64,000 nucleotides of DNA from Telmatactis stephensoni (GCA_029948255.1 JALIZF010001877.1:434001-498000), one strand, 5' to 3'; shown: positions 13,121 through 24,600, numbered from the stretch's first letter. A program made the numbers and translations. The notes: generated by a model from the sequence alone, not told the origin.

Positions 13121-13989
13121 CCTTTTATTTTATCCTACTCGCTTTTATTTTAGACTTCTCACTGACCTCACTAGTTTTATTTCAGACTGCTCACTTTTAT
13201 TTTAGACTACTCACTTTTATTTTAGACTACTCACTTTTATTTTAGACTTCTCACTTTTATTTTAGACTTCTCACTTTTATTTTAGACTTCTCACTTTTAT
13301 TTTAGACTTCTCACTTTCATTTTAGACTACTCACTTTTATTTTAGACTTCTCACTTTTATTTTAGACTTCTCACTTTTATTTTAGACTTCTCACTTTTAT
13401 TTTAGACTTCTCACTTTCATTTTAGACTACTCACTTTTATTTTAGACTTCTCACTTTTATTTTAGACTTCTCACTTTCATTTTAGACTTCTCACTTTTAT
13501 TTTAGACTTCTCACTTTTATTTTAGACTTCTCACTTTCATTTTAGACTTCTCACTTTCATTTTAGACTTCTCACTTTCATTTTAGACTTCTCACTTTTAT
13601 TTTAGACTTCTCACTTTTATTTTAGACTTCTCACTTTTATTTTAGACTTCTCACTTTTATTTTAGACTTCTCACTTTTATTTTAGACTTCTCACTTTTAT
13701 TTTAGACTTCTCACTTTTATTTTAGACTACTCACTTTTATTTTAGACTTCTCACTTTTATTTTAGACTTCTCACTTTTATTTTAGACTTCTCACTTTTAT
13801 TTTAGACTACTCACTTTTATTTTAGACTTCTCACTTTTATTTTAGACTTCTCACTTTTATTTTAGACTACTCACTTTTATTTTAGACTGCTCACTTTTAT
13901 TTTAGACTTCTCACTAGTTTTATTTTAGACTTCTCACTTTTATTTTAGACTGCTCACTTTTATTTTAGACTTCTCACTTTTATTTTAGG
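13121..13989. repeat. 20-bp minisatellite, about 43 units
   Basis: Tandem array of TCACTTTTATTTTAGACTTC. Variants are CTAC or CTGC for CTTC, and TTTCAT for TTTTAT. The period is strictly 20 bp apart from one short insertion near 13914. There are no spacers, so it is not CRISPR-like. Every unit on the plus strand contains a pyrimidine run ending in TAG, which resembles a 3' splice site. Confidence 0.97.
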
Positions 13990-14047
13990 AGGTATTTACA
14001 TGAGATCGGGACGAAGTCAGACCGGTATGAGCTGTCTGGGTTCATAT

Positions 14048-14553
14048 TAGTCCAGTCCCAGACTCTCTTTCTTGCCGCTCCAGGACTCGCGGAGAAAGAG
14101 AGTCCAGTATAACTTGCATGCGCATGTCAGCTTAGTGACCACGCGATCACCACATTCATGTGGTGATCGCGTGGTTACAAATCCTAAAGTCATCTAATGA
14201 TTCAAGATGGCTGAAGAAGAAAGTGTTTTGTATACACGATATCAGTCTCATTTCGGAAAGCCATTTGTTGATTCAGAGCTATGCACTTGGAAAAACCAAC
14301 TATAATCTTTTACCAAAGTTTTAGCATGTTACAGGCCATTTACGGATGGGCAGTTGTGAAAGACGTATTTGTGAATTTTTCGATACGCATCACTACCACT
14401 GCTACCAAACACTGACATTTGCATATTGCAAGCTCGCAAAATACTAATTAATCAATTGATTGGCTCATTTTGCACATGCGCATGCAAGTTATACTGGACT
14501 CTCTTTCTCCGCGAGTCCTGGAGCGGCAAGAAAGAGAGTCTGGGACTGGACTA
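14048..14553. mobile_element. 506-bp MITE with 9-bp target-site duplication
   Basis: Terminal inverted repeats of about 80 bp begin TAGTCCAGTCCCAGACTCTC and end in the exact complement. The element is flanked on both sides by GGTTCATAT (14039-14047 and 14554-14562). A separate perfect hairpin (ACCACGCGATCACCACA, 4-base loop) lies at about 14140-14177. A 9-bp duplication is typical of Mutator-like elements. It is non-autonomous, with no ORF. Confidence 0.92.
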
Positions 14554-14562
14554 GGTTCATAT

Positions 14563-14910
14563 CGGCTTCCATACATTTCTTTGCTTGCGTTTACATGAGA
14601 CCGGTCTGAAAATGAACTCAGACCGGTCTTGCTTCGCCTCGGTTGTTGGACCGAGACGAATGGTTTTCACAGGCTTACTATCCTCAACGTTTGTGAATCG
14701 GGTTAGTTCCCGTTTAGTGAGTTTGGATCCCTGTGTTGTAATTCAACCGTTTGTTTGGTAGTTGAATAGTATGAGTTTAATTTTTCCTTTGAAAGGCTTT
14801 CCTTTTCTAATCTATTTTTCGAAAGTTTGTTCGAAATAAAGAGTACGTACTAGTTACTGCATGAACACTTCTGCCTAGTTTATTTTAGAGTTTGAGGCGT
14901 GTTGTAAAAG
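14563..14910 (+). repeat. Dispersed repeat, copy 1
   Basis: Contains CAACGTTTGTGAATCGGGTT, GTTCCCGTTTAGTGAGTTTG and AAGGCTTTCCTTTTCTAATC. The same blocks recur in reverse orientation at about 20943-21170. The MITE at 14048 is inserted in this repeat, whose left part (AGACCGGT motifs) is at about 13990-14038. Confidence 0.75.
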
Positions 14911-15345
14911 TGAATTATGTAAATGAGATGTAATCACGTGATAGTTTTTGTGGTTGCTGGCTTAGTAGCCAAGCAACCATAATGCCATCACCTGTAAATC
15001 CGAAGTGATTACGATGAGAAAATGGCTGGAAACACGAAATAAATCCGAGCATTAGTCGATTTTTTTGTATTCGATTTACGACTTTTAAAAGGATTTTTTT
15101 TCCATTTTACAATGAGTAAATGTCAACATTCCATTTAACTCTGCTTTTCGAGTAAAAACACCTAAGGTTTATTGTAAAATATGTTTATAATTTCTACCAA
15201 CAAACTGTACGAACAATCCGCTGATCAAACGTATTCACAACTTATGGAGTGTAGGCTCTTTTTTCCATGTGGTCGACATCGTTCATAAAAAAAAACATTT
15301 CAGAGGTGAGTAGCAATGTTTCGTCTTTGTTTTCCGATATAACCA

Positions 15346-15516
15346 CAGGGCCGTAACCACCGGTACGGTTAGTCAGGTTTCAACCGGACCAACTTTTACC
15401 TTTAGAACCATTGTCATTGCAGTTTTGAAGCATGAATTCGTGTAGGAAAACGAATTAAAAACCGGACCAATTTTTAAAAACCGTACCATTATTGTTTAAA
15501 TGGTGACTACGGCCTG
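15346..15516. mobile_element. Short hAT-like inverted-repeat element
   Basis: The left end CAGGGCCGTAACCACC pairs imperfectly with right-end GGTGACTACGGCCTG. Inner ACCGGACCAA blocks occur in both halves. CAGGG-type ends are typical of hAT elements, but I found no clean 8-bp duplication. Confidence 0.5.
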
Positions 15517-16355
15517 AACCAGCCATGTCTTTCAGCAAATGTGCACAAAGATTGATTTCAAAGAATCTTCCAGGATTTTGAGAGCATTTTCAGAAGCTTT
15601 GATACGAAAGATGAACGTTAAATCAAGATATTTGTTTGACAACCATGCATCGTCAAGCAGCTTTCAATCCTCGACTATCATGCAATAGTATTATACCTTT
15701 GATTATTGAGAAGGCTTGTTTCACTATTAGAAAACCTTATATTGACCACCTGGTGAAGAGAATGAAATCATAATTTATTTTATTCAGTCTCAGTAGAGAA
15801 AATGACTGCATTGTAAGAATAAGCTCAAATCCATTACTGATGATTTTTCAGTTGTAAGTTATTAATATTTGCCTTGAGAGCCTTGTGCCAGCAACCACGT
15901 GACCTCTTTTTTTAAATAGAGGGCTTTTGTTTGAAATGAGTGTAGTTATCGGAAGGAGTCAGAGTCGGATGTAGAGTGAAGTCGTGAGAGTGAAGTCTGT
16001 GAGTGTGAAAAGGGTCAAGAAGACTGCAAAGTCTATTCTAAACGAAGACTGCAAAGTCTATTCTAAACGAAGACTGTAAGGTCTAGTCTAAACGAGTACA
16101 GTGTCCTAAACTAGGGTCAAGTCATTCATATTAGCACCAGCGTTTAATTACAGAGTATTGTGATCAGTGCGTGCACTCTGCACTAACTCTCGTACAATAC
16201 GTATTTAGCGATTTAGCTAAAAAAATATACATTTGCACAAAAGAATAATAAATGAATGTAATAGACAAAATCGAAATTAATCGAATAATTAATTAGAAGA
16301 AAAAAAGAAAAGAAAAAAAAAGAAAAATCTGGGCTCCTGTTCGAGTAATATCTGT

Positions 16356-16455
16356 TTAAATACCTAGGCCAAAATAGTTACTGAGATTATTCTTAAAGGC
16401 AGATAAGCTGCCTGCTTCCACTACGTTTGCTGGCAAGTCGTTTCAAGCCTGAGCG
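16356..16455 (-). pseudogene. LINE reverse transcriptase C-terminal remnant
   Basis: On the minus strand this reads NDLPANVVEAGSL, then SAFKNNLSNYFGLGI, then stop. That is the usual C-terminus of jockey/L2-like LINE polyproteins. Where the family normally has AW before NDLP, the sequence has a TGA. Only about 33 codons remain. It points away from the LINE that begins at 16462. Confidence 0.7.
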
Positions 16456-16461
16456 ATTCTA

Positions 16462-17304
16462 ATGAAAAATGAGTATGACTCAACCATTCACACTAGTGCA
16501 AAGGCAGTTGATGATTTAAACACTACACTGACTCAAGACATGCAAAATGTCCAAAACTGGTGTTCTAATAACAAGATGGTAATCAATCATGAGAAAACTA
16601 AATGTATGTTGATATCTACCTATCAAAGAGCAACTAGACTCACCACCACTGAGCTTGAGATAATACTTAATAACTCCCAGTTAATAAACACTAATACAGA
16701 GAAATTACTGGGTGTAACTGTTGATCAACATCTTCACTGGAAATCTCACATTGATGATGTGGCCAAAACTCTTAGTAAAAGTATTTACCTACTTCGAAGA
16801 ATAAAGGAATTTTTACCTATGGACTGTCGTCTAACCTACTACAAAACATTTCTCCAACCTCACATGGATTATTGTATCACTGTCTGGGGTATGTCTAGTC
16901 ATATAGACCGAATCCGTAAACTGCAGAACATGGCTCTTAGGATAATCTACGATAAACCTAAATTAGCATCATCCATTCCACTATTCAAAACGGCAGGTAT
17001 CCTACCAATCAGACAAAGAGCAACTTATAGGATCTGCCTCATGGTTTACAAAGCACTAAACAAGCAAGCTCCAAAGTATATATGTGACATGTTCCAACTC
17101 AAGTCCACAGTTGCAGAGCGTCCCACAAGAAGTACCAAAAACAACTGTCTATGGGTCCCAAATGTCAAGCTGAATATTGCAAGAAAAGCTTTACGATATA
17201 ATGGAACCAAAGTGTATAATAACTTACCCACTGAACTTAGAAAGGACATGAAACCAGAATCATTTAAGACTGAAACTTATAAACATTTGCTGAGGCAATT
17301 ATGA
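16462..17304 (+). pseudogene. 5'-truncated non-LTR retrotransposon, reverse transcriptase 3' half
   Basis: A 280-codon open frame begins just at the remains of the YADD catalytic motif (EYDSTIHTSAKAVDDL). It continues with VQNWCSNNKMVINHEKTK, TEKLLGVTVDQHLHWKSHI and KTFLQPHMDYCITVWG, then KLQNMALRIIYD and the C-terminal LRKDMKPESFK block. These are conserved in L2/CR1/jockey-type LINEs. The endonuclease and most of the palm domain are absent, as expected for 5' truncation. The reading frame is unbroken, so the insertion may be fairly young. The 3' end is described separately. The formal start at ATG 16462 is an accident of truncation. Confidence 0.88.
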
Positions 17305-17529
17305 TTTTAAGAATCATCACCATTATATTATAGTTTTTTATATTCATTATCTTTATATTTTTACATAATTTTGGAAATATTTTGCCTACCAACAAATGTA
17401 TATATCGCGATAGTTTTTGAGAGTTCCTAGTAATTTAATTTAAGCTTACTGTAATTTTATTGTAATTTATTGTATAGATGGCCCAATGGAAGATTAGCCA
17501 GGCTAAATTGGCTCCATCTTTAAATAAAG

Positions 17530-17562
<33 letters not shown>
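17305..17562 (+). mobile_element. LINE 3' UTR and (ATT)n tail
   Basis: About 220 bp follow the reverse transcriptase stop and end in AATAAAGTTTATTATTATT with about ten ATT units. A microsatellite-like 3' tail instead of poly(A) is typical of CR1/L2-group LINEs. This marks the true 3' end of the insertion. Confidence 0.8.
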
Positions 17563-18059
17563 TAAAAGACTTTTGCCCCTTTAATGTAAAGTTTATATAT
17601 AGGGGTGATTAGACCTAGTTGACTCAATCTTAGAATATTCTAAATATTCATCAAATTGAAGGTGACTTGCGAAACCAGTTTTTCCCCAAATTTTCCCCAG
17701 CAACGTGCAATATTTTTGGCCGAGGCAAGCTGGGAGCGAGATTCAAGATGGCGAAATGAGAAATTGCGCATGCGCTCATAGAAAACGTGTCTCAAAAATT
17801 GCGAGGAAAGTCGCTGGAGCGGTGATATACTGTGCAATGGCATTGCAAGTTGCTGCAATGGGTTGCGAAAAGCAGACCTGACTTCTACTTCGTGTATAAC
17901 GCTACGCGCAACAACAAAAAAATGCGAGACAACCCCTTTTACACTGTGCAATCCTCCAGCAATTTGTTTCGCAAAGAAAAGTTGCTGAGAAATTGCACAG
18001 CGTAACAGCGTCTTTATTATATGAATGACGAAGGTTCACAAAAAAGCGATTCAAAAAGA

Positions 18060-18259
18060 CAATTTATCAATTAGGTAACAGAAAGCCGCGCGCCCATGGC
18101 GTTATAGACGCACGAGAGAAAATATGAAGAACGATTAACAAAAGTAAGAGTGGCACGAGGCATAGCCGAGTACGACTCTAGTTTGTTAAGAATTCTTTCT
18201 ATTTTCTCAAGTGCGTCTATAACGCAATGGGCAATTGGCTTTCTGTTGTCTAATTGATT
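18060..18259. mobile_element. Foldback element with shared apex sequence (copy 2)
   Basis: Imperfect arms include AATTAGGTAACAGAAAGCC, GTTATAGACGCAC and their complements. They close on GGCACGAGGCATAGCCGAGT. The apex matches that at 4151-4300, while the arms do not. No coding capacity. Confidence 0.8.
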
Positions 18260-18289
18260 TATAACAGAGCCTAGAACGTTAAAAATGGA

Positions 18290-18480
18290 GCCGTGCAGCC
18301 CATGGGGAAATAGTTCATAGATTTTTCAGCCAATCAGAGCGCGTGTTATATGTGTCGCCATCTTAAAAACGAACGATTTGAAAAAGACGACGACGAAGAT
18401 AGTGCGCGCGCAGTGCAGCCCATGGGAAAATAGTTCATAGCTTTCTGGCCAATCAGAGCGCGCGTAAGATTGTAACTATG
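18290..18480. repeat. Direct duplication with CCAATCAGAGCGCG motif
   Basis: Two copies of GTGCAGCCCATGGG-AAATAGTTCATAG followed by CCAATCAGAGCGCG. They lie at about 18291-18346 and 18411-18465. The CCAATCAG(A/C)GCGCG motif also occurs near 4388 and 28932, close to other foldbacks. Confidence 0.75.
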
Positions 18481-18610
18481 TTATAACACTAATTAGATCA
18501 TTGTTACCGAATTCCCAGAAGGATACCTTAAATAATTGTTCTTCATTCTATTCAGAGAAACACTAACGAACTTCATGATAACACAGAATAGATTTTTTTG
18601 TTGAGAAGAT

Positions 18611-19000
18611 TCCATCAGTTAGCTCAGTAGTATAGTGGTTAAAAGCGGGTATAGAAGTGCAGAAGGTCTCGCGTTCGAATTTTAGTCATTTATCAAAGAC
18701 TTTTTTCCCACCAAAAATCACTACTTAGTATAGTTCTAAGAAAATTTCTAAGTCTCGGTGTCCACACATAGAAGGCCTAAGGAAGTATAGAACGAAATTA
18801 TGAATTCAAGGGAGTTATCTAGATAAACCCCGGGAACTATAAATTCAAGGGATATCATTATACCGTGATATACCGTTATTGTAAATATGCATTATATTAT
18901 TATTTTTATAGATTTTTATTTTGTAATTAAGCGCGGATGAAAATATCCCAATTGATATTCGCGCTATATAAGTTAATAAATATTATTAATAAATATTAAG
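18611..19000 (+). mobile_element. tRNA-derived SINE
   Basis: The head has a pol III A-box-like TTAGCTCAGTAGTATAGTGG and a B-box-like GCGTTCGAATTT with tRNA spacing. It is followed by a non-tRNA body and an AT-rich tail (AAGTTAATAAATATTATT). It is not a functional tRNA: the acceptor stem does not close and there is no clear anticodon loop. Confidence 0.7.
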
Positions 19001-19427
19001 ACTCGTACCCAGTCTTCACGGTATGAAAGTGGCTAATGTGACGTCATAAATGACGTACAAATTTGGCGCCAAAATTAAGAATTTTGAAATTGATTTTTGC
19101 TAATTATCTAAAAATGTTCTTTGTTAAAAATTATGCATTCCAGTGAAAACTCCATGTAAATCCGATAAATCGTTCAAAAGTTATGACTGATTAAAGAAAT
19201 TTGAATTTCCCGCCAAATTGATAGAGATTACCATATATGATCAAGACAACATCATATATGGTCAAAATCTAGGGTATTTCTAACTCTAACAATATAATCA
19301 AAGTCAGATGGAAACAAAGTGAATAATGCATTAAAACAAATTTGTAGCTTTTAAAGCCAGTAACCCACTATGTCATGGGCTTCATGCGTGTGAGCAAGAG
19401 AAAATTTTCTCTTGGAGAGACATATAA

Positions 19428-19697
19428 CTTCTTTCGGGGAATAAACAATTCCGGCAATGGGACTCAAAATCAATTTCGGAAGACTTATATGACGGTTTAA
19501 GCAATAACAGCAGAAATTTCAAGAATGTGACATTTGACAAGCAATCAATTCCGAATGCCCCTTGTGTAAAATCGTGCACGAAAGCTGTGGCTGGTTTTCC
19601 AGACACGAATATTGAATATTGTAATTGTGGTAGTGCTATTATTAGTGACCACGCGTGTATGTGTATTGATGAATCAATAAAACATAAAAAGTGCTAG
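19428..19697 (+). CDS. Cysteine-rich open frame inside foldback element, function unknown
   Basis: Open from just after a TAA to a TAG for 89 codons, with no usable ATG. It is therefore either an exon of something lost or a broken gene. The second half has seven cysteines in the order C-x3-C-x14-C-x-C-x9-C-x-C-x9-C, the last being the final residue. This spacing suggests a small disulfide-bonded secreted peptide, but I do not recognise a family and see no signal peptide. Opposite-strand frames here are shadows. It lies between the arms of the 19038-20483 foldback, so it could be captured cargo. Chance openness in AT-rich DNA remains possible. Confidence 0.3.
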   Translation, partial: LLSGNKQFRQWDSKSISEDLYDGLSNNSRNFKNVTFDKQSIPNAPCVKSCTKAVAGFPDTNIEYCNCGSAIISDHACMCIDESIKHKKC

Positions 19698-20102
19698 ACA
19701 TTTGCGATCAACTTAGTCAATTTCTCTGTCTGCAGCTATTAGTATTTGCCTTTGTCCTCCTATTATAATGCATGAATATTATATATCTCCGACATGCAAA
19801 AATATTTATACCTGCGAATATACCAGTTTATTCAATTTTTTATTTCACTATGTATCTCAATTGTTTGCTGTAAAGACTTCTACAACGGCGTTTTTGTATC
19901 TACAAGCTTCCTTTAGGAAGTCGTAGATACTATGCTATCGAGCTAGTGTGTACGTCCGTAACCATTTTCGGCTCATTTCCGTAACAATTGAAATATTCTA
20001 TTCGGTCGTTTCCGATACAGCCGATATTATCCGAATTTCGTCTTTAATTGGCAGTCTTCGGGTAACCACATGGGCTCTTAGAGGTCTATTTTTTAATTTG
20101 GA

Positions 20103-20198
20103 AACTTTTGTGTCATGTGGAGTATTACGTCATTTCCTTATACATATGACGGCATATGTATAAGGAAATGAGGTAATACTCCACGTGACACACAAGTT
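20103..20198. repeat. Near-perfect 96-bp palindrome
   Basis: Arms of about 42 bp (TTTGTGTCATGTGGAGTATT, then ACGTCATTTCCTTATACATA, and complement) are separated by a few bases around ATGACGGCAT. It abuts the right arm of the enclosing foldback. Confidence 0.85.
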
Positions 20199-20942
20199 CC
20201 CACTTTGTTTCCATCTCGGACTCTGATTATATTGTTAGAGTTAGAAATACCCTAAATTTTGACCACATATGGTAAATTCCATACATTTTTTTGCTTATTT
20301 GGCGGCAAATTTGAAATATTTAAAAAGCTAGGAATAACTTTTGAACCAATTATCGGATTTACATGGGGTTTTCACTGGAATGCATCATTTTGACCAAAGA
20401 AAATTTTTGGCCGGATAGTTAGTAAAATCAATTTCAAAATTCTTAATTTTGGCGCCAAATTTGTACGTCATTTATGACGTCACCCTGACAGTCCCAAGTG
20501 AGCAATTAAGTTTGTTAAATGTGGATTTACTCAAACTACCTTCATGACAAGTTTCGTTGCATACAAGACATTCTTGAGCATTCTACAAATTTTTGTTGAT
20601 CCGAGTGGGAGGAAAACATAGCCCTTTTGGCCATCATGTATCTAGATAAATCCCGGGGAAGACCTAGATAAAACTCTTGAATTCATAATGACCGGGATAT
20701 AAGCGATATAAAGCCCCATGAATAACAAAGAAACCCGACTCAATCATATTATAATGACAAATATAGTCTCCTTATGGAAAGTTTTGGCCATCCCAGTAGC
20801 TTGCATCTTTAATTTCGTCGTATGGCATTTCATTCCTCTTTTGACGAAGGGCGAGCCTGGAGAGCTGGAGGCTCTGCATGCGTTGAACTTTTACCAGAGC
20901 ATGGATCGATATCTTTGGCTAAGTGGGGATTCCAGACAGTTG

Positions 20943-21170
20943 CCTCAAACGCCTCAAATCCTCAAATAAACTAGTCAGAAGTGTTCAGTAACTATTAATC
21001 TTTATTCTGAACAAACTTTCGAAGAATAGATTAGAAAAGGAAAGCCTTTCAGAGGAAAAATCCCGTACAAAGCGTTGAGTACAATACAGGGATCCCAAAC
21101 TCACTAAACGGGAACTAACCCGATTCACAAACGTTGAGGATCGGTAAGCCTGTGATGGTTTTCGTCCCGG
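20943..21170 (-). repeat. Dispersed repeat, copy 2 (reverse orientation)
   Basis: The blocks GAAAGCCTTTC, CAAACTCACTAAACGGGAAC and CCCGATTCACAAACGTTGAG are the reverse complement of 14640-14905. The sequence continues with CGTCCCG and TCTCAGACCG motifs like the flanks of copy 1. Confidence 0.75.
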
Positions 21171-21391
21171 TTTGAGTTCGTCCCGCTCTCATGCATGTAA
21201 ACACAAACAATCTCAGACCGAATTTCAGAGCCTGCATGCTTTAAGGTCAACGATATTATAGCTCCAAGATATTGGTGTTTTTGAGTTCGTCTCGGTCTCG
21301 GACCATAGCGGTGAAAGGCCGGCGCTCTCACCACTCAGGTCCGCGCGTAAAGGGCTGAGAAGTTTTTGGTATATAGACACCACTGTACAAT

Positions 21392-21430
21392 ACAATGCAA
21401 TGCAATGCAATGCAATGCAATGCAATGCAA
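21392..21430. repeat. (TGCAA)n pentanucleotide microsatellite
   Basis: About seven head-to-tail TGCAA units. Confidence 0.9.
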
Positions 21431-21467
21431 GTTTCTAAAAATATTCCTTCAAAAACATGTTCTCCAT

Positions 21468-21545
21468 ATAATAATAATAATAATAATAATGATCATTTAT
21501 ATAGCGCCTATCCAAAATCTGCTCTAGGCGCTTTACAAAAACACA
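21468..21545 (-). mobile_element. SINE/LINE 3'-tail fragment
   Basis: An (ATA)n run is followed by TTTATATAGCGCCTATCC and TCTAGGCGCTTTACAAAA. This is the hairpin-plus-microsatellite 3' end common to many invertebrate SINE/LINE families. Only the tail is present. Confidence 0.55.
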
Positions 21546-21582
21546 TACTGAACATGCATGGTAGACTGTGAGCATAGTGCAT

Positions 21583-23244
21583 ATAGTGCAGGAATATGGT
21601 GCAGAATTGTTCAGTTTTTTTGCTACAAGCATGAAAATTGGTATGATGATAGAAGGCAACATGCTGACTAATTTCTGATGGAGCGCCATGCCCAAAAATC
21701 AATACTTCCAGTTTTACACATGTGGAATTAATTTTCACTTAAAATTAAATACAATTGTTGCATTAACTAGTTGTTTCATAAAATGTGATAAATCCGATCT
21801 TTACAAGTACTGTTCCTTCCACCTAAATGACTATAGTGCCCCACCCTATTCCTCGTACTTCCAGTTTTATGTTAAATTCAAAATTACTGAAAATAGTCGT
21901 TTTCTACAATGCTATCACTAATAACTAGTCCTATTTGATCTAATGATGTATGCCCTTTTCATATCACATGCACTGCCACACCCTAAACTTAGTACTGCCA
22001 GTATAGATACATAGGAATACCAAAAGTCTCTCAAATAGACAGATATGATTGAAATAACGCAATAAATTTGAACAACATGCAACCATGGCAACGCCTTTTC
22101 AAAAGTACTTCCAGTAACAGTACTTTGGAATTGATGATCTGGAATAAGGTTTGGGTATATGGAAATGTTTTCAAAAAAGCCAAGTCAATGGGGCAGCATC
22201 CCATCTACGGCACTCTATCAAAAACACGTTAACAGAACCGCTTATCAAGCTGGGTCAGTCGTTGCAGCTACCGCCCTCTGCGCCTGACTTGGCAGTAGAC
22301 AAAGGCGGACCGAAAAGATTGACGGAATTGACGCAATTGTGGAAAAACTAAGCAAGAGATTTTGGATATGTGTAGCCACCTGACCAGATGTAAATATCAG
22401 CAAGATAAAAATGTGCAAAATTGCAGCTAGTGTGCACAGCCATGTGTGATTGTGGAGGCGATTGCAAATGGAATTAATTCGTTTGGGAAGTTATTGAAAG
22501 AATAAAATTTAGTGATTGCTACGAGTGAACTGCAATAGCCCTCTCCCTTGTCAAAGATTCTTACTTTAAATTAAAAATATTAGATTTTCCATCAAATCCA
22601 AAATTAATAAATCCCAGTAACCCCAATATTAATCAATTACAATGTACTATTACTGGAAGTACTTTTGAAAAGGCGTTGCCATGGTTGCATGCATGTTGTT
22701 CAAATTGCGTTGTTTCAATCATATCTGTCTATTATTCTATCTCTTTGACTTTAAAACAAGGTGAATAATTTTGATATTTGAGAGACTCGAGGTATTCCTA
22801 TGTATCTATACTGGCAGTAGTTTAGGGTGTGGCAGTGCATGTGAAATGAAAAGGGCATACATCATTAGACCAAATAGGATTAGTTATTAGTGATAGCATT
22901 GTAGAAAACGACTATTTTCAGTAATTTTGAATTTAATTAAAGTCATTAACATAAAACTGGAAGTACGAGGAATAGGGTGGGGCACTATAGTCAGTTAGGT
23001 AGAAGGAACAGTACTTGTAAAGAATTATCACATTTCATGAAACAATTAGATGATGCAACAATTGTATTTAATTTTAAGTGAAAATTTTATTCCACATGTG
23101 TAAAACTGGAAGTATTGATTTTTGGGCATGGCACTACATCAGATATTAGTCAGCATGTTGCCTTCTATCATCATGCCAATTTTCATGCTTGTAGCAAAAA
23201 ACTGAACAACTCTGCCTTTTTTGTGCACGATATTCCTGCACTAA
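21583..23244. mobile_element. Foldback transposon, about 1.66 kb, with arms of about 550 bp
   Basis: The left arm 21583-22125 and right arm about 22640-23244 are inverted and diverged. Matching blocks include GGCAACATGCTGACTAAT, CATGCCCAAAAATCAATACT, ATTCCTCGTACTTCCAGTTT and AAAAGGCGTTGCCATGG with complements. Repeated ACTTCCAGTTTTA/ACTTCCAGTA motifs occur within each arm. The spacer (22130-22630) has one 66-codon frame without family resemblance. Confidence 0.88.
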
Positions 23245-23591
23245 TAGTAGGAAAATCTCAAAATTCTGATGTGGTGAAAGCGATCTGTCGCAGACCAATA
23301 GAAAGTACTAGTTTTTATAAGGACCATTGCTTAACACAAACCCACAAACATCTATTTGTATTAGAACACTGTTAAAGACAATCAACTTTTCTTTTGTCCC
23401 GTAGTTCTTTTGGGTCCATGATATTGGATATTTTTTTCAGCTGCCACTCGAGGAAACTTTACTCACACAAATAATGCAGGGTCTTTATTAACTACCAGCA
23501 ATTGGGTAGGGCTTTACTTTAATACAATATAATCTCACATTCGATTCTCTAATTCTTAATGACTCGCCCGAGTTCACTTTTAAATCCTATA

Positions 23592-23879
23592 TATATAGCT
23601 ATTTGCACAAACATTGACCCTTTCAAAATCATCGAACCTAGAAGCTGAGACCGAAATGACTCCTGGGTACACTAGTAATATATGGATATTCATATGCTTT
23701 CTATCTGTAAATATTCGCTACATAATACATAATACCACAAATTTATCTCGGTCACTGTTTGAAACGTCCACGTCCACGCGCTTCTTTAAAACCATCTAAT
23801 AAACAAATTATCTAGTATTCCTTTCGGTGTCAGCTTCTATGCTTTGAAAGGGTCAATGTTTGTGCAATTAGCTATATAC
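23592..23879. mobile_element. MITE-like inverted repeat
   Basis: The left arm TATTTGCACAAACATTGACC plus CTTTCAAA and GAAGCTGAGACCGAAA pairs with the right-end complement at 23818-23879. Arms are about 60 bp and imperfect. Confidence 0.75.
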
Positions 23880-24548
23880 TGTCCAGACGTGCACAATAAA
23901 CTTGCTGTAGAGATTAGATGATCGTACATGAGTGTGAAACGGACCGCGCCGTGGCGTGACCGTGTCAGTGCCGTGATGTCTATAAAAACATTCGAAATTG
24001 CCTTCGTGTGGACGGGGCCTTGGATGAGTTCTTTGTTAAAAGAACAAGAACAACATTGCTTGTGGGCGAGACACCAAAGCACTTGGAACAGTTTTCGTTT
24101 TTGACCAAAATTAAAACTTATAAAACTTTCATTTGGGTTCCTTGTGGCAAGAGTGAGACAGACTGCAACATTTCAACACAGATGACAACAAGAAAAAAAA
24201 AAAGAAGAACTATATATACATAATTTGCATAAGACTGCATAATCCCATATAAGTCATAGTTTTGGTAGGTTGCTCTCCACAGGTAGCCCAAAGGGCCAAC
24301 TGATCAGTCTACATTTGTATGAAATATAATAGCCATCAACTTAATAACTAAATTATCATGTTCCATAATGAGTTCTCTGTCCTCCACTGAAAATAATGTC
24401 ATTAGTAGCACTCTGTGATGGTTTTGCATGACACAAATTAATTTTTCTCATGAATATAATCCTGACTGAAAGCACTGCAAGAGATGCCAAGGATATACAG
24501 GCAAGCACTTGTTGATAAAAGTTTGTCGAGCATCCATTGTAATTGACA
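23880..24548. other. 3' region of YKT6, no other gene seen
   Basis: Downstream of the YKT6 stop codon. A repeat fragment with GTGCCGTGATGTCTATAAAA at about 23968 resembles 44690-44715. I did not find a clear poly(A) signal near the stop. Confidence 0.45.
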
Positions 24549-24600
24549 TCACTGTATACAACAACAGGAGTTGGTTTTCTTTGCCTAGAAATCAATCAAT

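Larger units (their letters stand above)
19038..20483. mobile_element. Large foldback transposon, about 1.45 kb, with about 290-bp arms
   Basis: The left arm (19038-19326) begins GTGACGTCATAAATGACG and contains TTTGGCGCCAAAATTAAGAA and TCTAACTCTAACAATATAAT. The right arm (about 20197-20483) is its diverged reverse complement. The centre holds an open cysteine-rich frame and a second, separate palindrome. No transposase is present. Confidence 0.88.

Noticed and set aside
13121..13989. Possible CRISPR array
   Set aside because: Units are contiguous 20-mers without spacers in a eukaryotic genome.
18611..18690. Functional tRNA gene
   Set aside because: Pol III box-like sequences are present but the acceptor stem and anticodon arm do not form; the downstream body fits a SINE.
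20718..20969. 83-codon plus-strand frame with a hydrophobic segment
   Set aside because: It overlaps the dispersed repeat at 20943, has no splice context and no recognisable family.
24039..24082. Minus-strand HKQCCSC segment as the YKT6 C-terminus
   Set aside because: No splice acceptor precedes it and no stop follows at the right place.
24352..24392. Alternative last YKT6 exon after TTTTCAG at about 24388
   Set aside because: It would end without the cysteine pair and CaaX box. The exon at 24549-24584 matches the family tail and total length exactly.
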